From: Pristionchus mayeri
Lineage: Eukaryota > Nematoda > Chromadorea > Rhabditida > Neodiplogasteridae
Assembly (NCBI GenBank): GCA_036245805.1
Contig: BTRK01000002.1
Coordinates: 31,478,661-31,542,660 of the forward strand
Reading direction: 5' to 3'
DNA: 64,000 bases
This document shows, one piece after another, positions 1 through 11,820 of the stretch; positions within the stretch are counted from its first letter, which is position 1, and each line of letters starts with the position of its first letter. The notes under the pieces were generated by a model. That model did not search any database. It saw only the letters and a list, made by a program, of their open reading frames with translations, and had not been told where the DNA came from. A program made the position numbers and the translations under genes.

Positions 1-1219
1 TTCCCGATTCCTCTCTTATACTATTTCACGTAAGATTGTCTTTTTTTCAAACAAACCAACTGTCAAGATTGCTATGGAGTAGAAAAGATGCACACGTGTT
101 CTGTAGGGGGGGGGGGTAACAATTGGTAAAACGACAATTGGTAAACTCGTCGCCGTTCACTTGTAATTTGGCGCAGCGACTTGGGAGTTGTTTCATTGTC
201 AGTGTGCGATCCCATACATTTGCATATATTAGTCTTGTTACCGGGCGATCATGAGTTTCAACGTATAGGCGGTCATGGAAATGCACAAACCATGAACCCC
301 GGGTCGTTGATTTGGGGTAAAACTCAATATCGCCTGGTAACAAAATTTATATATGCTAATGTGGGGGAGCACATACTGGTAACAATGAAACAACTCCCAA
401 GTCTCCGCGCCAAATTACAAGTGAACGGTGACGAGTTTACCAGTCGTTTTACCAATTGTCACCCCCCCCCCCGTTTTGTACAATTTCCATGATATGTAGT
501 CGTTATATTATCACTATCATAGTCCATCTTGCTCAATTGCAGTACAATAGGCGCATGATCTTGTTTATATCGGATACGTGCATTCAAGTACACGTGGGAG
601 CATTTTCAGAAAATATGTTATTCACTTCGTTTCACCTGCATGAAAATAGGCAAAACTGATATCCTGATTCTCATACCCTGGGCACTTCGATGACGAACCT
701 GAAACATTGATTGCAATATCATTCAAAAATTTGAAAATGCTTCTTAGATATTGGCATTGCATAATGAATCATTTATCTGGTTGACAATTTAACTAAAAGA
801 GGAAAACGTTTGAAAAGTGATTGCTTCTAATTTTGGGCCGTAAGCCAATCGACAGTCGCTAAGAATCACGTACGTAATTGTATCACATGAATTATCTTGG
901 GTTTAGTTACTGTATTTTCGCAAGTTGTATCGGTACGCTTCGGATGGTCCTTTCTCTTAATGAGTCTCGCGATCTTCTGTCGAAAATTCGGCGTTAAAAT
1001 GAGTAGAAGATTGTGAGCGATAGGATGAAGCAACATCACAGTGAAGAGTGACAGGCATTGTTCTGCGAAGAATATATTAATAGAATTTTGTATTTGGTAA
1101 AATGCATGATAAAGTAGTTTTGCTCTTGAAGAGCACCTCGACTGAAAATTTGATTTGAGCGTCAACAATGTGCAACGTGACCGTTAGTTAGTCTAGATGC
1201 AAACACTCGATCCCTTGTA
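1..1219. repeat. Left copy of a >1.2 kb direct repeat flanking the giant palindrome
   Basis: This segment recurs in the same orientation at 10592-11820. The two copies run together to the shared end ...TCCCTTGTA, after which the left copy passes into the palindrome arm and the right copy into unique sequence. The only differences I see are two homopolymers: G11 at 106-116 against G18 at 10697-10714, and C11 at 462-472 against C14 at 11060-11073. These account exactly for the 10-bp length difference. No gene is recognised inside it; it contains a G/C-ended foldback element. The left copy runs off the window, so its full length is unknown. Confidence 0.93.
106..472. mobile_element. Foldback/MITE-like element ending in poly-G and poly-C
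   Basis: The element begins with a run of G and ends with a run of C. Immediately inside lie about 95-bp inverted repeats: the left arm reads GTAACAATTGGTAAAACGAC and the right arm ends with the reverse complement form GTCGTTTTACCAATTGTCAC. The arms continue through ACTCGTCGCCGTTCACTTG and ACTTGGGAGTTGTTTCATTG. The centre carries no plausible gene; open frames on both strands are by-products of the palindrome. A diverged relative lies near 33640-33886. It behaves like a non-autonomous inverted-repeat element whose termini are, or inserted into, G homopolymers. I do not recognise the family. Confidence 0.7.
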
Positions 1220-2920
1220 CTTTCTTTGGATGGGTCGAAAACTCAAAAATTGCATCTAGGGTGCAAGTTTGGCGAAGATTTTGAGAAAAATTGAAATACC
1301 GAAAAGTTCTGGTTGGCACTATGCACGACTTATTTGCCCTCTTGGGTACTTTTTTTCGTGTATAGATCATAGGAATCGAGTCATGTGTTGTAATGTAGAT
1401 CTCGTTTAAGCAAAATCGGTCATGTGAGTCGGGTATAGACATCATGTTTACTGTATGCAAACTAGGTTCTTTTGCATCACAATCACATTAATACATCTCA
1501 AAACATGTTTCCACTTCATTGCCATGTAACTTTCAGGTCCATTTGGTCATAGACTCAATTTGTAGAATTTGCGAACTGTCTTCTGGGAATACCCAAATAA
1601 CCAGGTTTCCGGTGGTTGTGTGAGAACAGACCATGAAAGTAAGCAGTGGAGGGGTATGTCGATCAGCAGGTCTGATCCATCTCAATAGGACTCCACCCTG
1701 CCCCCCCCCCCCTTGTCAGCACACATTTTGTTCTATTACGTGTTATCCGACCTGTCAGAGGATTTATGACCAGATCAGGTGGTACAGATGTGTTCCTTTG
1801 TTTTACATGCTCTGTCTCGCTATGTGTGACCTGTGGATACGCATAGAATCACCCATAAAGGAAAACACTTAGATACCAGGGAGCCAAACAGAAGGGAGTT
1901 CTGATATGTTCCTTTTTGATTCTGAAAACTTTCATACAGTTTCTCTATTCAAATCGAATTAGCCGCTGCAAAGAGTATGCAGAGTATCCTAATTGAGGAT
2001 TTTATGAAAGTGTGTTTTGCCAATTGAATTGCTGCGAGCTCATAACTGGAAGATGATCAGTGAAATTCACTTTCCCCACTACAACCATTGAGTATATCTT
2101 CAATGATGATCGAATCTGAACAACTGCCGAGGAAACTGCAGGTATGTTGCAAATGACGTCACTCTTTGATGATATGATCAAATCAGTGTTGGTGATCTCT
2201 AAATTCGGCCGTGTCCTAGCATCAGCCAATTTGTTCTGATTATGGCGCTCTTCTGTAAAGTACAAAAAAAGTACTCTTCTGTAAAGTATGTCGAGAAATA
2301 TGTATATGGGCCAATGTTGAGCCAAATTTGTGATTGCATATTTTGTACTACTCTGCTCTCTGCACGAATGAAATTCTAGGAGTGTTTTTTTACACGGTTG
2401 CTTTCAGGAAATAGGGAGAGTTCTCAAGTATTGACAGCAACGGAAAATTCTTACAATTAGTTCCCTGTGCATGGATGTGCGGTATCTGCACAGAATATCT
2501 CCAAACGATTGTGCGGGTGAAGTCAGTTCTTAACGTGCTGGAATGAGTTCCTATTGCGTAATAGACAAGATATAGACCATCATTTGCTCTAACAAACTAG
2601 ATACTATGTGCACGCTCCTTTCCCATTTTCTATTCGCCGTTTTGCCCCTATTTTCGGGTATGAATCGTGAGAGATAGGCGGAGTCGAGATGAGAAGAATG
2701 AACGGCGGCCAAATTGGGATCAGCACCGTGTTTTTCGTCCATCTGCCTTGCTATCGACAACAATGCGGGGAATAATATGGGGATAAATTGTAATATAATA
2801 GCTAAACCTCGACATCCACTCTTATTGCTTTTATATTTTCTAAATTATCAATTCACTATCCCATTACGTGATGTGCGTTATTTTAGAATAGCTTCATAGA
2901 AATATTTTCAGCTCCCAACC

Positions 2921-3637
2921 ATGGTGCAAATCTGGTTGATGGAACCGTACCCATTTGGTGATCCCCGACTACCCCATCACGTCTACCCTCCGAAGATGAT
3001 GACTCCTGATGAATTGGCGAAGAGGAGTGGAACACAGATCTGGAAGGTATGGAATTTTAGTTTTGCAAAGAAGATGCATGTATCATCATGGGCGTTAATT
3101 TAGGTTAGCTTATCTCATCGTAAACTAGTGATAAGAACACGTTCAGGTCCTTTTTACTAGATTATTTTATTAGAGTATTCTAAGCTTGTATTATTACATT
3201 ATGGCTCATAAAAATTGTTTGAGATCTTTGAGTACTAGAAAACATTGCATCATTGTGCCAACGAGTGAAAATTTCCATCGAGATGGACAAACACGATAAG
3301 CTACTGTTGATTGATGGAACCCATAGATAGGGGCGAGTCGGGAGAAATATTACGTTGGAGTGTAAATAATGAGGCGATTGTCTAGAAATTTCGATCACGA
3401 CTAAGACCTACTTTCTCTTAAAATAACATGCTGGAAGATAAAGATACAATGTCCAAGGGTTGAATTTTCTGCGTAAAATTCAAAATGGTGAGGTATGAAC
3501 GAGTGAAATTTCAGCTGAACGCACAAGATCACGTCTCTCTGGCGACTCGTCTGACGAAGCTGAAGCTGGAGCAAGGCTTCGTGAGGGAGGACCTATTCGT
3601 TCTAGATGGATCAACCACTCCCAATTTTAAGGACAAA
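2921..3637 (+). pseudogene. 5' fragment of acireductone dioxygenase (exons 1-2 only)
   Basis: Exon 1 (2921-3046, 42 codons) starts with ATG and encodes [18 protein letters not shown], followed by PPK; this is the N-terminal signature of acireductone dioxygenase (ARD/ADI1), the methionine-salvage enzyme that oxidises acireductone. It ends AAG/gtatgg. Exon 2 (3515-3637, 41 codons) follows a TTTCAG acceptor, keeps phase, encodes a segment containing LTKLKLEQGFVREDLF, and ends AAA/gttagt. Together they give 83 of about 180 residues. The next exons, which in this cupin family carry the metal-binding HxH...E...H ligands, are not found before the palindrome turns around. Translation would give an enzyme without a metal site. 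The intact parent gene is presumably elsewhere. The ARD identification is confident; the truncation is seen directly. Confidence 0.85.
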
Positions 3638-4555
3638 GTTAGTAACATAATTCGTAAGAACATATCTGAAAGGGAAGATCGAATGAAAAAGATCTATGTA
3701 TGTTCAAAAGATATTCAACGGAGAACTTAGTACAATGAACACACTTTACCACATGATCAAAACAATCAGAGTGCAATTTATATGATGAAATGGGCGATTT
3801 CTGAACGCAACATTTCGACAATCATGTGTTGTTTATCGTCGAGTTTCGGAGATTGGCGCCAAATCATCGCAATCAGAGATCACGCCGCGACTAATCAGTT
3901 ACATCAATTGGGCTCAAGGCTAGTAGATAAACGATTGCACGCTCTATGCGTTCTACACATTCTTAACCAGTCGAGTGGCGGGGGAGTGTATAGAATGAAG
4001 AAACCTTATAAATTTGCACACTATCATGTCCATTCGATCAACGACAGAACACGAGAAAGGGAGAGAACTAGCTAACGAACCGTAATTATCCCCCTAATTG
4101 CTATCTCGCTACGTATTCGTCTCTCTTTACCCTTATGTCGAATCGAATGGTCAAAAGATCGGCGTGGGTTCAATGGGCTATTTACCCCTTCGCACATCTG
4201 CCCAATTCGATTACGTAGTGGTGCAAATGGATTGAAATTGCGCGGCTAGAGAGGAGCCATCGCACTTAGAAGAACGAATAAAATACATGCTTGTCATTAC
4301 AATGGAAATTTCGCGGATATATATTTGCTATAATGATAAGCAATGTTTTAACATCAAGATGAAAATTTTCGATCTGAAAGTTCAAAGATCAACTTTTGGG
4401 TCTAGTTTTTTGGCTGAAGTGTATCCCACCCCTAGGCACTCTATCCATAAAGTATAGAGCTCCGGTGACGATTTTGAAAGATTGTGCCACTCCGCCTTTC
4501 AAATCTGACGTTCTTAGGGATACAGCGTTACTATGTAGAAAAAAGACAAAACGTC

Positions 4556-4606
4556 TGTCTGTCAGTTCGTCTGTTTGTTTGTTTGTTTGTCTGTCTGTCA
4601 CGCTCG
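4556..4606. repeat. TCTG/TTTG microsatellite
   Basis: A short run of TCTG and TTTG units, reading as apparent Cys/Leu/Val or Asp/Arg/Gln repeats in different frames. The same tract recurs inverted near 5503-5553 and 6940-6990 because it lies in the duplicated region. The open frames across it are not genes. Confidence 0.85.
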
Positions 4607-4754
4607 TTTTTCGCGAATAACTCAGCTCAAACTCATCGTAGAAGGCTGTCCTGGACCAAACGAACCCTCTTGGCGTGCCATTTCAAATTCTATATCGATT
4701 GCATAATCACGACGCAATATTGCATCATCACTACGCAATATCTCCAATTTTGCC

Positions 4755-5120
4755 CATAGCTCGCTTCAAAAACATCGTCCAGACCTCGGACCTTGACCAG
4801 GCGGTGCACCACTGTGAGTACTTTTTGGCATTACATCATCATTAAAAGTTGGCATTACATCATCATTATGCAATATGATGAAATAATCGTTTTTCGCCCA
4901 TATTTCGCTTTAAAGTGGTCACCCAGACACCGGACCTTGACCATTCGACTCCCTAGAGTGAGCTCCTTCAGAATTTGGTATTACGTCATCATTGTGCAAT
5001 ATGATGCAATAACCGTTTTTTGGCCATAAATCGCTTCAAAGTGGTCATCCAGACCTCGGACCTTGACTATTCGACTCCCCAGAGTGAGCTCCTTCACAAT
5101 TTGGTATTACGTCATCATTA
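4755..5120. repeat. Minisatellite, about three units of 120-145 bp, at the palindrome centre
   Basis: Three diverged units start near 4758, 4903 and 5028. Each contains TCGCTT(C/T)AAA, a CGGACCTTGAC core and a terminal TTACGTCATCATT or TTACATCATCATT. The last unit is the loop of the inverted repeat: the inversion begins immediately after it, inside TTACGTCATCATTATGACGTAA, itself a small perfect palindrome. Equivalent units are found inverted and in the tandem copy (6192-6557). Confidence 0.75.
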
Positions 5121-6151
5121 TGACGTAATACCAAATTCTGAAGGAGCTCACTCTAGGGAGTCGAATGGTCAAGGTCCGGTGTCTGGGTGACCACTTTAAA
5201 GCGAAATATGGGCGAAAAACGATTATTTCATCATATTGCATAATGATGATGTAATGCCAACTTTTAATGATGATGTAATGCCAAAAAGTACTCACAGTGG
5301 TGCACCGCCTGGTCAAGGTCCGAGGTCTGGACGATGTTTTTGAAGCGAGCTATGGGCAAAATTGGAGATATTGCGTAGTGATGATGCAATATTGCGTCGT
5401 GATTATGCAATCGATATAGAATTTGAAATGGCACGCCAAGAGGGTTCGTTTGGTCCAGGACAGCCTTCTACGATGAGTTTGAGCTGAGTTATTCGCGAAA
5501 AACGAGCGTGACAGACAGACAAACAAACAAACAAACAGACGAACTGACAGACAGACGTTTTGTCTTTTTTCTACATAGTAACGCTGTATCCCTAAGAACG
5601 TCAGATTTGAAAGGCGGAGTGGCACAATCTTTCAAAATCGTCACCGGAGCTCTATACTTTATGGATAGAGTGCCTAGGGGTGGGATACACTTCAGCCAAA
5701 AAACTAGACCCAAAAGTTGATCTTTGAACTTTCAGATCGAAAATTTTCATCTTGATGTTAAAACATTGCTTATCATTATAGCAAATATATATCCGCGAAA
5801 TTTCCATTGTAATGACAAGCATGTATTTTATTCGTTCTTCTAAGTGCGATGGCTCCTCTCTAGCCGCGCAATTTCAATCCATTTGCACCACTACGTAATC
5901 GAATTGGGCAGATGTGCGAAGGGGTAAATAGCCCATTGAACCCACGCCGATCTTTTGACCATTCGATTCGACATAAGGGTAAAGAGAGACGAATACGTAG
6001 CGAGATAGCAATTAGGGGGATAATTACGGTTCGTTAGCTAGTTCTCTCCCTTTCTCGTGTTCTGTCGTTGATCGAATGGACATGATAGTGTGCAAATTTA
6101 TAAGGTTTCTTCATTCTATACACTCCCCCGCCACTCGACTGGTTAAGAATG
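5121..6151. repeat. First (partial) inverted arm
   Basis: Reverse complement of 3958-4988. It terminates abruptly at 6151, where the direct repeat of the central block begins. It carries only the non-coding distal part of the arm, without the dioxygenase exons. Confidence 0.93.
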
Positions 6152-6557
6152 CAATATTGCATCATCACTACGCAATATCTCCAATTTTGCCCATAGCTCG
6201 CTTCAAAAACATCGTCCAGACCTCGGACCTTGACCAGGCGGTGCACCACTGTGAGTACTTTTTGGCATTACATCATCATTAAAAGTTGGCATTACATCAT
6301 CATTATGCAATATGATGAAATAATCGTTTTTCGCCCATATTTCGCTTTAAAGTGGTCACCCAGACACCGGACCTTGACCATTCGACTCCCTAGAGTGAGC
6401 TCCTTCAGAATTTGGTATTACGTCATCATTGTGCAATATGATGCAATAACCGTTTTTTGGCCATAAATCGCTTCAAAGTGGTCATCCAGACCTCGGACCT
6501 TGACTATTCGACTCCCCAGAGTGAGCTCCTTCACAATTTGGTATTACGTCATCATTA

Positions 6558-9500
6558 TGACGTAATACCAAATTCTGAAGGAGCTCACTCTAGGGAGTCG
6601 AATGGTCAAGGTCCGGTGTCTGGGTGACCACTTTAAAGCGAAATATGGGCGAAAAACGATTATTTCATCATATTGCATAATGATGATGTAATGCCAACTT
6701 TTAATGATGATGTAATGCCAAAAAGTACTCACAGTGGTGCACCGCCTGGTCAAGGTCCGAGGTCTGGACGATGTTTTTGAAGCGAGCTATGGGCAAAATT
6801 GGAGATATTGCGTAGTGATGATGCAATATTGCGTCGTGATTATGCAATCGATATAGAATTTGAAATGGCACGCCAAGAGGGTTCGTTTGGTCCAGGACAG
6901 CCTTCTACGATGAGTTTGAGCTGAGTTATTCGCGAAAAACGAGCGTGACAGACAGACAAACAAACAAACAAACAGACGAACTGACAGACAGACGTTTTGT
7001 CTTTTTTCTACATAGTAACGCTGTATCCCTAAGAACGTCAGATTTGAAAGGCGGAGTGGCACAATCTTTCAAAATCGTCACCGGAGCTCTATACTTTATG
7101 GATAGAGTGCCTAGGGGTGGGATACACTTCAGCCAAAAAACTAGACCCAAAAGTTGATCTTTGAACTTTCAGATCGAAAATTTTCATCTTGATGTTAAAA
7201 CATTGCTTATCATTATAGCAAATATATATCCGCGAAATTTCCATTGTAATGACAAGCATGTATTTTATTCGTTCTTCTAAGTGCGATGGCTCCTCTCTAG
7301 CCGCGCAATTTCAATCCATTTGCACCACTACGTAATCGAATTGGGCAGATGTGCGAAGGGGTAAATAGCCCATTGAACCCACGCCGATCTTTTGACCATT
7401 CGATTCGACATAAGGGTAAAGAGAGACGAATACGTAGCGAGATAGCAATTAGGGGGATAATTACGGTTCGTTAGCTAGTTCTCTCCCTTTCTCGTGTTCT
7501 GTCGTTGATCGAATGGACATGATAGTGTGCAAATTTATAAGGTTTCTTCATTCTATACACTCCCCCGCCACTCGACTGGTTAAGAATGTGTAGAACGCAT
7601 AGAGCGTGCAATCGTTTATCTACTAGCCTTGAGCCCAATTGATGTAACTGATTAGTCGCGGCGTGATCTCTGATTGCGATGATTTGGCGCCAATCTCCGA
7701 AACTCGACGATAAACAACACATGATTGTCGAAATGTTGCGTTCAGAAATCGCCCATTTCATCATATAAATTGCACTCTGATTGTTTTGATCATGTGGTAA
7801 AGTGTGTTCATTGTACTAAGTTCTCCGTTGAATATCTTTTGAACATACATAGATCTTTTTCATTCGATCTTCCCTTTCAGATATGTTCTTACGAATTATG
7901 TTACTAACTTTGTCCTTAAAATTGGGAGTGGTTGATCCATCTAGAACGAATAGGTCCTCCCTCACGAAGCCTTGCTCCAGCTTCAGCTTCGTCAGACGAG
8001 TCGCCAGAGAGACGTGATCTTGTGCGTTCAGCTGAAATTTCACTCGTTCATACCTCACCATTTTGAATTTTACGCAGAAAATTCAACCCTTGGACATTGT
8101 ATCTTTATCTTCCAGCATGTTATTTTAAGAGAAAGTAGGTCTTAGTCGTGATCGAAATTTCTAGACAATCGCCTCATTATTTACACTCCAACGTAATATT
8201 TCTCCCGACTCGCCCCTATCTATGGGTTCCATCAATCAACAGTAGCTTATCGTGTTTGTCCATCTCGATGGAAATTTTCACTCGTTGGCACAATGATGCA
8301 ATGTTTTCTAGTACTCAAAGATCTCAAACAATTTTTATGAGCCATAATGTAATAATACAAGCTTAGAATACTCTAATAAAATAATCTAGTAAAAAGGACC
8401 TGAACGTGTTCTTATCACTAGTTTACGATGAGATAAGCTAACCTAAATTAACGCCCATGATGATACATGCATCTTCTTTGCAAAACTAAAATTCCATACC
8501 TTCCAGATCTGTGTTCCACTCCTCTTCGCCAATTCATCAGGAGTCATCATCTTCGGAGGGTAGACGTGATGGGGTAGTCGGGGATCACCAAATGGGTACG
8601 GTTCCATCAACCAGATTTGCACCATGGTTGGGAGCTGAAAATATTTCTATGAAGCTATTCTAAAATAACGCACATCACGTAATGGGATAGTGAATTGATA
8701 ATTTAGAAAATATAAAAGCAATAAGAGTGGATGTCGAGGTTTAGCTATTATATTACAATTTATCCCCATATTATTCCCCGCATTGTTGTCGATAGCAAGG
8801 CAGATGGACGAAAAACACGGTGCTGATCCCAATTTGGCCGCCGTTCATTCTTCTCATCTCGACTCCGCCTATCTCTCACGATTCATACCCGAAAATAGGG
8901 GCAAAACGGCGAATAGAAAATGGGAAAGGAGCGTGCACATAGTATCTAGTTTGTTAGAGCAAATGATGGTCTATATCTTGTCTATTACGCAATAGGAACT
9001 CATTCCAGCACGTTAAGAACTGACTTCACCCGCACAATCGTTTGGAGATATTCTGTGCAGATACCGCACATCCATGCACAGGGAACTAATTGTAAGAATT
9101 TTCCGTTGCTGTCAATACTTGAGAACTCTCCCTATTTCCTGAAAGCAACCGTGTAAAAAAACACTCCTAGAATTTCATTCGTGCAGAGAGCAGAGTAGTA
9201 CAAAATATGCAATCACAAATTTGGCTCAACATTGGCCCATATACATATTTCTCGACATACTTTACAGAAGAGTACTTTTTTTGTACTTTACAGAAGAGCG
9301 CCATAATCAGAACAAATTGGCTGATGCTAGGACACGGCCGAATTTAGAGATCACCAACACTGATTTGATCATATCATCAAAGAGTGACGTCATTTGCAAC
9401 ATACCTGCAGTTTCCTCGGCAGTTGTTCAGATTCGATCATCATTGAAGATATACTCAATGGTTGTAGTGGGGAAAGTGAATTTCACTGATCATCTTCCAG

Positions 9501-10325
9501 TTATGAGCTCGCAGCAATTCAATTGGCAAAACACACTTTCATAAAATCCTCAATTAGGATACTCTGCATACTCTTTGCAGCGGCTAATTCGATTTGAATA
9601 GAGAAACTGTATGAAAGTTTTCAGAATCAAAAAGGAACATATCAGAACTCCCTTCTGTTTGGCTCCCTGGTATCTAAGTGTTTTCCTTTATGGGTGATTC
9701 TATGCGTATCCACAGGTCACACATAGCGAGACAGAGCATGTAAAACAAAGGAACACATCTGTACCACCTGATCTGGTCATAAATCCTCTGACAGGTCGGA
9801 TAACACGTAATAGAACAAAATGTGTGCTGACAAGGGGGGGGGGGCAGGGTGGAGTCCTATTGAGATGGATCAGACCTGCTGATCGACATACCCCTCCACT
9901 GCTTACTTTCATGGTCTGTTCTCACACAACCACCGGAAACCTGGTTATTTGGGTATTCCCAGAAGACAGTTCGCAAATTCTACAAATTGAGTCTATGACC
10001 AAATGGACCTGAAAGTTACATGGCAATGAAGTGGAAACATGTTTTGAGATGTATTAATGTGATTGTGATGCAAAAGAACCTAGTTTGCATACAGTAAACA
10101 TGATGTCTATACCCGACTCACATGACCGATTTTGCTTAAACGAGATCTACATTACAACACATGACTCGATTCCTATGATCTATACACGAAAAAAAGTACC
10201 CAAGAGGGCAAATAAGTCGTGCATAGTGCCAACCAGAACTTTTCGGTATTTCAATTTTTCTCAAAATCTTCGCCAAACTTGCACCCTAGATGCAATTTTT
10301 GAGTTTTCGACCCATCCAAAGAAAG
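6558..10325. repeat. Right arm of giant inverted repeat
   Basis: Reverse complement of 1220-4988 (positions sum to 11546, then 11545 beyond the C12/G11 run at 1701-1712 and 9834-9844). The outer end is at 10325, where both arms share AAAGAAAG and then diverge. The arm includes the mirrored truncated dioxygenase. Confidence 0.95.
7909..8625 (-). pseudogene. Mirror copy of the truncated acireductone dioxygenase
   Basis: Exon 1 is at 8500-8625 and exon 2 at 7909-8031 on the minus strand, identical in translation and splice sites to 2921-3637. The two fragments point towards the centre of the palindrome and each lacks the metal-binding exons. Because the break is the same in both, truncation came before, or with, the inverted duplication. 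Same identification and caveats as for the left copy. Confidence 0.85.
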
Positions 10326-10591
10326 AAAAATGTTCCACTCACACTCCTCTTTCATTCGTCTGTTGACAATTTGTTCGTATCTTTATCGGAAAATGTCGAA
10401 AAATCGAGTCAAATTTCGACTTTTTCCGAAAAAAATCGAGACTCCGCCCACTTCCGAAGCACGTCACGACGAGAAAAACAATTTTCAGAGAAAGCGGCCC
10501 ACGCCTTTTGAAAGAGCTCGTTTCGAAGTACTTTTACTCAATTGTGCAGCCAATTTAAAAATCATGAATTCCTACGTCCCGGCCTATGTCT
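10326..10591. other. Unique segment between right arm and right direct repeat
   Basis: This 266-bp stretch occurs once in the window. It is expected to precede position 1 in the left copy, outside the window, if the flanks are one long direct repeat. A possible small coding start lies at 10564 (MNSYVPAYVFPDSSLILFH, then GTAAGA at 10621 just inside the repeat), but nothing downstream confirms an exon. Confidence 0.5.
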
Positions 10592-11820
10592 TTCCCGATT
10601 CCTCTCTTATACTATTTCACGTAAGATTGTCTTTTTTTCAAACAAACCAACTGTCAAGATTGCTATGGAGTAGAAAAGATGCACACGTGTTCTGTAGGGG
10701 GGGGGGGGGGGGGGTAACAATTGGTAAAACGACAATTGGTAAACTCGTCGCCGTTCACTTGTAATTTGGCGCAGCGACTTGGGAGTTGTTTCATTGTCAG
10801 TGTGCGATCCCATACATTTGCATATATTAGTCTTGTTACCGGGCGATCATGAGTTTCAACGTATAGGCGGTCATGGAAATGCACAAACCATGAACCCCGG
10901 GTCGTTGATTTGGGGTAAAACTCAATATCGCCTGGTAACAAAATTTATATATGCTAATGTGGGGGAGCACATACTGGTAACAATGAAACAACTCCCAAGT
11001 CTCCGCGCCAAATTACAAGTGAACGGTGACGAGTTTACCAGTCGTTTTACCAATTGTCACCCCCCCCCCCCCCGTTTTGTACAATTTCCATGATATGTAG
11101 TCGTTATATTATCACTATCATAGTCCATCTTGCTCAATTGCAGTACAATAGGCGCATGATCTTGTTTATATCGGATACGTGCATTCAAGTACACGTGGGA
11201 GCATTTTCAGAAAATATGTTATTCACTTCGTTTCACCTGCATGAAAATAGGCAAAACTGATATCCTGATTCTCATACCCTGGGCACTTCGATGACGAACC
11301 TGAAACATTGATTGCAATATCATTCAAAAATTTGAAAATGCTTCTTAGATATTGGCATTGCATAATGAATCATTTATCTGGTTGACAATTTAACTAAAAG
11401 AGGAAAACGTTTGAAAAGTGATTGCTTCTAATTTTGGGCCGTAAGCCAATCGACAGTCGCTAAGAATCACGTACGTAATTGTATCACATGAATTATCTTG
11501 GGTTTAGTTACTGTATTTTCGCAAGTTGTATCGGTACGCTTCGGATGGTCCTTTCTCTTAATGAGTCTCGCGATCTTCTGTCGAAAATTCGGCGTTAAAA
11601 TGAGTAGAAGATTGTGAGCGATAGGATGAAGCAACATCACAGTGAAGAGTGACAGGCATTGTTCTGCGAAGAATATATTAATAGAATTTTGTATTTGGTA
11701 AAATGCATGATAAAGTAGTTTTGCTCTTGAAGAGCACCTCGACTGAAAATTTGATTTGAGCGTCAACAATGTGCAACGTGACCGTTAGTTAGTCTAGATG
11801 CAAACACTCGATCCCTTGTA
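10592..11820. repeat. Right copy of the direct repeat flanking the palindrome
   Basis: Direct repeat of 1-1219; differs by G18/C14 in place of G11/C11. It contains a second copy of the poly-G/poly-C-ended foldback element at 10697-11073. The match stops at 11820. Confidence 0.93.
10697..11073. mobile_element. Poly-G/poly-C-ended foldback element, second copy
   Basis: Same element as 106-472, here with 18 G at the left end and 14 C at the right end. Internal sequence is the same. Confidence 0.7.

Larger units (their letters stand above)
1220..4988. repeat. Left arm of giant inverted repeat (3.77 kb)
   Basis: Positions 1220-4988 are repeated as the reverse complement at 5121-6151 (partial) and at 6558-10325 (complete). 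Matching positions sum to 10109 for the first inverted piece and 11546 for the second (11545 outside a poly-C run of 12 against 11 near 1701). Translations read from the two arms are identical, so divergence is near zero apart from that homopolymer. The arm contains a truncated acireductone dioxygenase gene, a tetranucleotide-like microsatellite and a minisatellite next to the centre. Confidence 0.95.
4714..7587. repeat. Tandem duplication of a 1,437-bp block across the palindrome centre
   Basis: Positions 4714-6150 are repeated directly as 6151-7587 with a constant offset of 1437. The block contains the last part of the left arm, the 132-bp loop (4989-5120) and about 1 kb of the inverted arm. 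At 6151 the inverted arm breaks off (its partner is position 3958) and the sequence resumes at the equivalent of 4714. The second copy then runs through this point into the rest of the inverted arm. Sequence identity is complete as far as I can read. Confidence 0.93.

Noticed and set aside
4755..5120. Short repeats considered as a CRISPR-like array
   Set aside because: Units are 120-145 bp, diverged, without regular unique spacers, and the sequence is eukaryotic.
4389..5720. Repeated frames with TDRQTNKQT or CLSVRLFVCLFVCLS
   Set aside because: Readings of a TCTG/TTTG microsatellite present in palindrome arms, not proteins.
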